Below, piece after piece: positions 63,259 to 64,000 of a stretch of DNA of 64,000 nt. The stretch comes from Cellvibrio sp. 79. GTDB taxonomy: Bacteria; Pseudomonadota; Gammaproteobacteria; Pseudomonadales; Cellvibrionaceae. The stretch covers positions 615,679 to 679,678 of the forward strand of contig MVDH01000001.1 in the NCBI GenBank assembly GCA_003056245.1. The letters are read 5' to 3'. Both the position numbers and the translations under genes were made by a program. The notes below the pieces were generated by a model that saw only the letters and a list, made by a program, of their open reading frames with translations, was not told the origin of the DNA and ran no database searches. The number at the start of each line of letters is the position of its first letter. The first letter of the stretch is position 1.

Positions 63259-64000
63259 GTGAGAATTTTATTTGCGTTTTTGTTGTTATTACCTTTGACA
63301 GCGGCGGCCGACATTTGCAAAACGATAAAACCAATCGATACCACTAAAATTACAGCCAAAGATGATGTTCGCGAAATTACTTTTATCGCGGTTGACTTGA
63401 AGAGCAGGGACTGCCATGTCATCAATAAAAATGGCCTGACAGTGCGGCACGGACCTTATTCGACTTTCAAAATTCCCCACACATTTATTGCGCTGGAAAC
63501 GGGTGCTGTTAAATCGGTGGATGAGCGTATCGAGTGGGATCAGGTTAGATATCCAGCACAATCATTTTGGCCTGATACATGGAAGCAAGACCAGTCCCTG
63601 GCAACTGCGTTCAAGCGCTCTGCTGTTTGGTACTACCAGGCTTTGGTTCCCCGTATTAAACCCAAACAATATAAAAAATGGTTAGCCAAATTTCATTATG
63701 GTAACCAGACCTTCACCCCGGGTAGTGATCAGTTCTGGTTAAACAGTGAAATAAAAATATCAGCCGAAGAACAAGTAGGTTTTATTGTCTGCTTGCTTAA
63801 AAAACGTTGCGGTGTAAAACCTGAAACGTTGTCTTTATTTGAATCCATTGCATTGCAGGAAACAAAAAATAATTTTTCACTTTATGCAAAGACAGGCACA
63901 GGGCCACTGGATCCAAATAATTTTAATGGGGCTTTTGAAGGCTGGTATGTGGGGTATGTGAAAGATAAACAGGGTAATGCGTTAACGGCTTTTGCAATTT
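63259..64000 (+). CDS. Class D (OXA-type) beta-lactamase-like protein (partial)
   Basis: An open frame that runs off the right edge after 247 residues. The first ~17 residues form a signal peptide (LFAFLLLLPLTAAAD). Class D motifs appear in order with usual spacing: STFK at 68-71 (nucleophile serine and the lysine that is carboxylated), SAV at 121-123, YGN at 147-149, FWLNSEIKISAEEQ near 160 and KTG at 211-213. The GTG at 63259 has GGAG 6 bases before it; an in-frame ATG at 63247 is the alternative. It could hydrolyse penicillins in the periplasm. It is divergent from the efflux operon. The stop is outside the window. Confidence 0.9.
   Translation, partial: MRILFAFLLLLPLTAAADICKTIKPIDTTKITAKDDVREITFIAVDLKSRDCHVINKNGLTVRHGPYSTFKIPHTFIALETGAVKSVDERIEWDQVRYPAQSFWPDTWKQDQSLATAFKRSAVWYYQALVPRIKPKQYKKWLAKFHYGNQTFTPGSDQFWLNSEIKISAEEQVGFIVCLLKKRCGVKPETLSLFESIALQETKNNFSLYAKTGTGPLDPNNFNGAFEGWYVGYVKDKQGNALTAFAI

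Overview
The window looks like chromosome of an aerobic, carbohydrate-scavenging gammaproteobacterium, most likely Cellvibrio or a close relative. That placement is inference from gene content: many TonB-dependent receptors, a secreted protein with a CBM-like C-terminus, sulfate ABC genes, moderate GC and short intergenic spaces. No rRNA, tRNA, CRISPR array or intact insertion sequence was seen.

Layout. 1-3.2 kb: the tail of one RHS protein, then a secreted RHS/YD-repeat protein with an unrecognised C-terminal tip and a small downstream gene in the position of an immunity gene. 3.5-4.9 kb: an unrecognised TPR protein. 5.0-11.4 kb: an NAD salvage and ADP-ribose locus, with the Nudix-derived repressor NrtR divergent from NadM-Nudix, an ADP-ribosylglycohydrolase, a NADAR protein, a SUKH-LRR protein and nicotinamide phosphoribosyltransferase NadV. 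11.6-17.5 kb: two siderophore-type receptors followed by FecI- and FecR-like regulators, behind a Fur-like box. 17.9-21.8 kb: a TauE/SafE permease, a 1-Cys peroxiredoxin, a small membrane protein and O-acetylhomoserine sulfhydrylase. 22.2-24.3 kb: tonB-exbB-exbD.

24.3-44.1 kb is a large sulfur and chromate region: chrA, chrB, a TonB receptor, a ToxR/CadC-like membrane regulator, an SfnR-like sigma-54 activator, cysA-cysW-cysT-sbp, two porins, two YezD/OscA-type small proteins, a second sbp, and a large TonB receptor. 44.4-49.7 kb: a DsbD-like protein with a redoxin partner, an SMP-30-like propeller protein and a Tat-exported dienelactone hydrolase-like protein. 50.1-53.2 kb: a five-gene envelope operon (Cys-less rhodanese, two related membrane proteins, a lectin-like secreted protein, a CXXCH lipoprotein). 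53.4-55.6 kb: DUF3649-PepSY-DUF3325. Then ribA, a secreted CBM-like protein, an RND efflux pair, and a class D beta-lactamase-like gene cut by the window end.

Two regulatory patterns tie the window together. First, five promoters in front of sulfur-related genes (both yezD copies, the TauE/SafE permease, metY and the SfnR-like activator) share a G[TG]TATAAG[CT]NNAT box exactly 40 nt (41 in one case) upstream of a -10 element; a CysB-type activator is the natural candidate. Second, five good -24/-12 sigma-54 elements precede tonB-exbBD, the second sbp, the large TonB receptor, the rhodanese operon and the PepSY operon, and an SfnR-like sigma-54 activator is encoded in the same window. Read together, the window suggests one sulfur-scavenging programme (outer-membrane porins and receptor, TonB energy, sulfate ABC transport, sulfhydrylation, chromate export). 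The regulatory links are inferred and were not tested.
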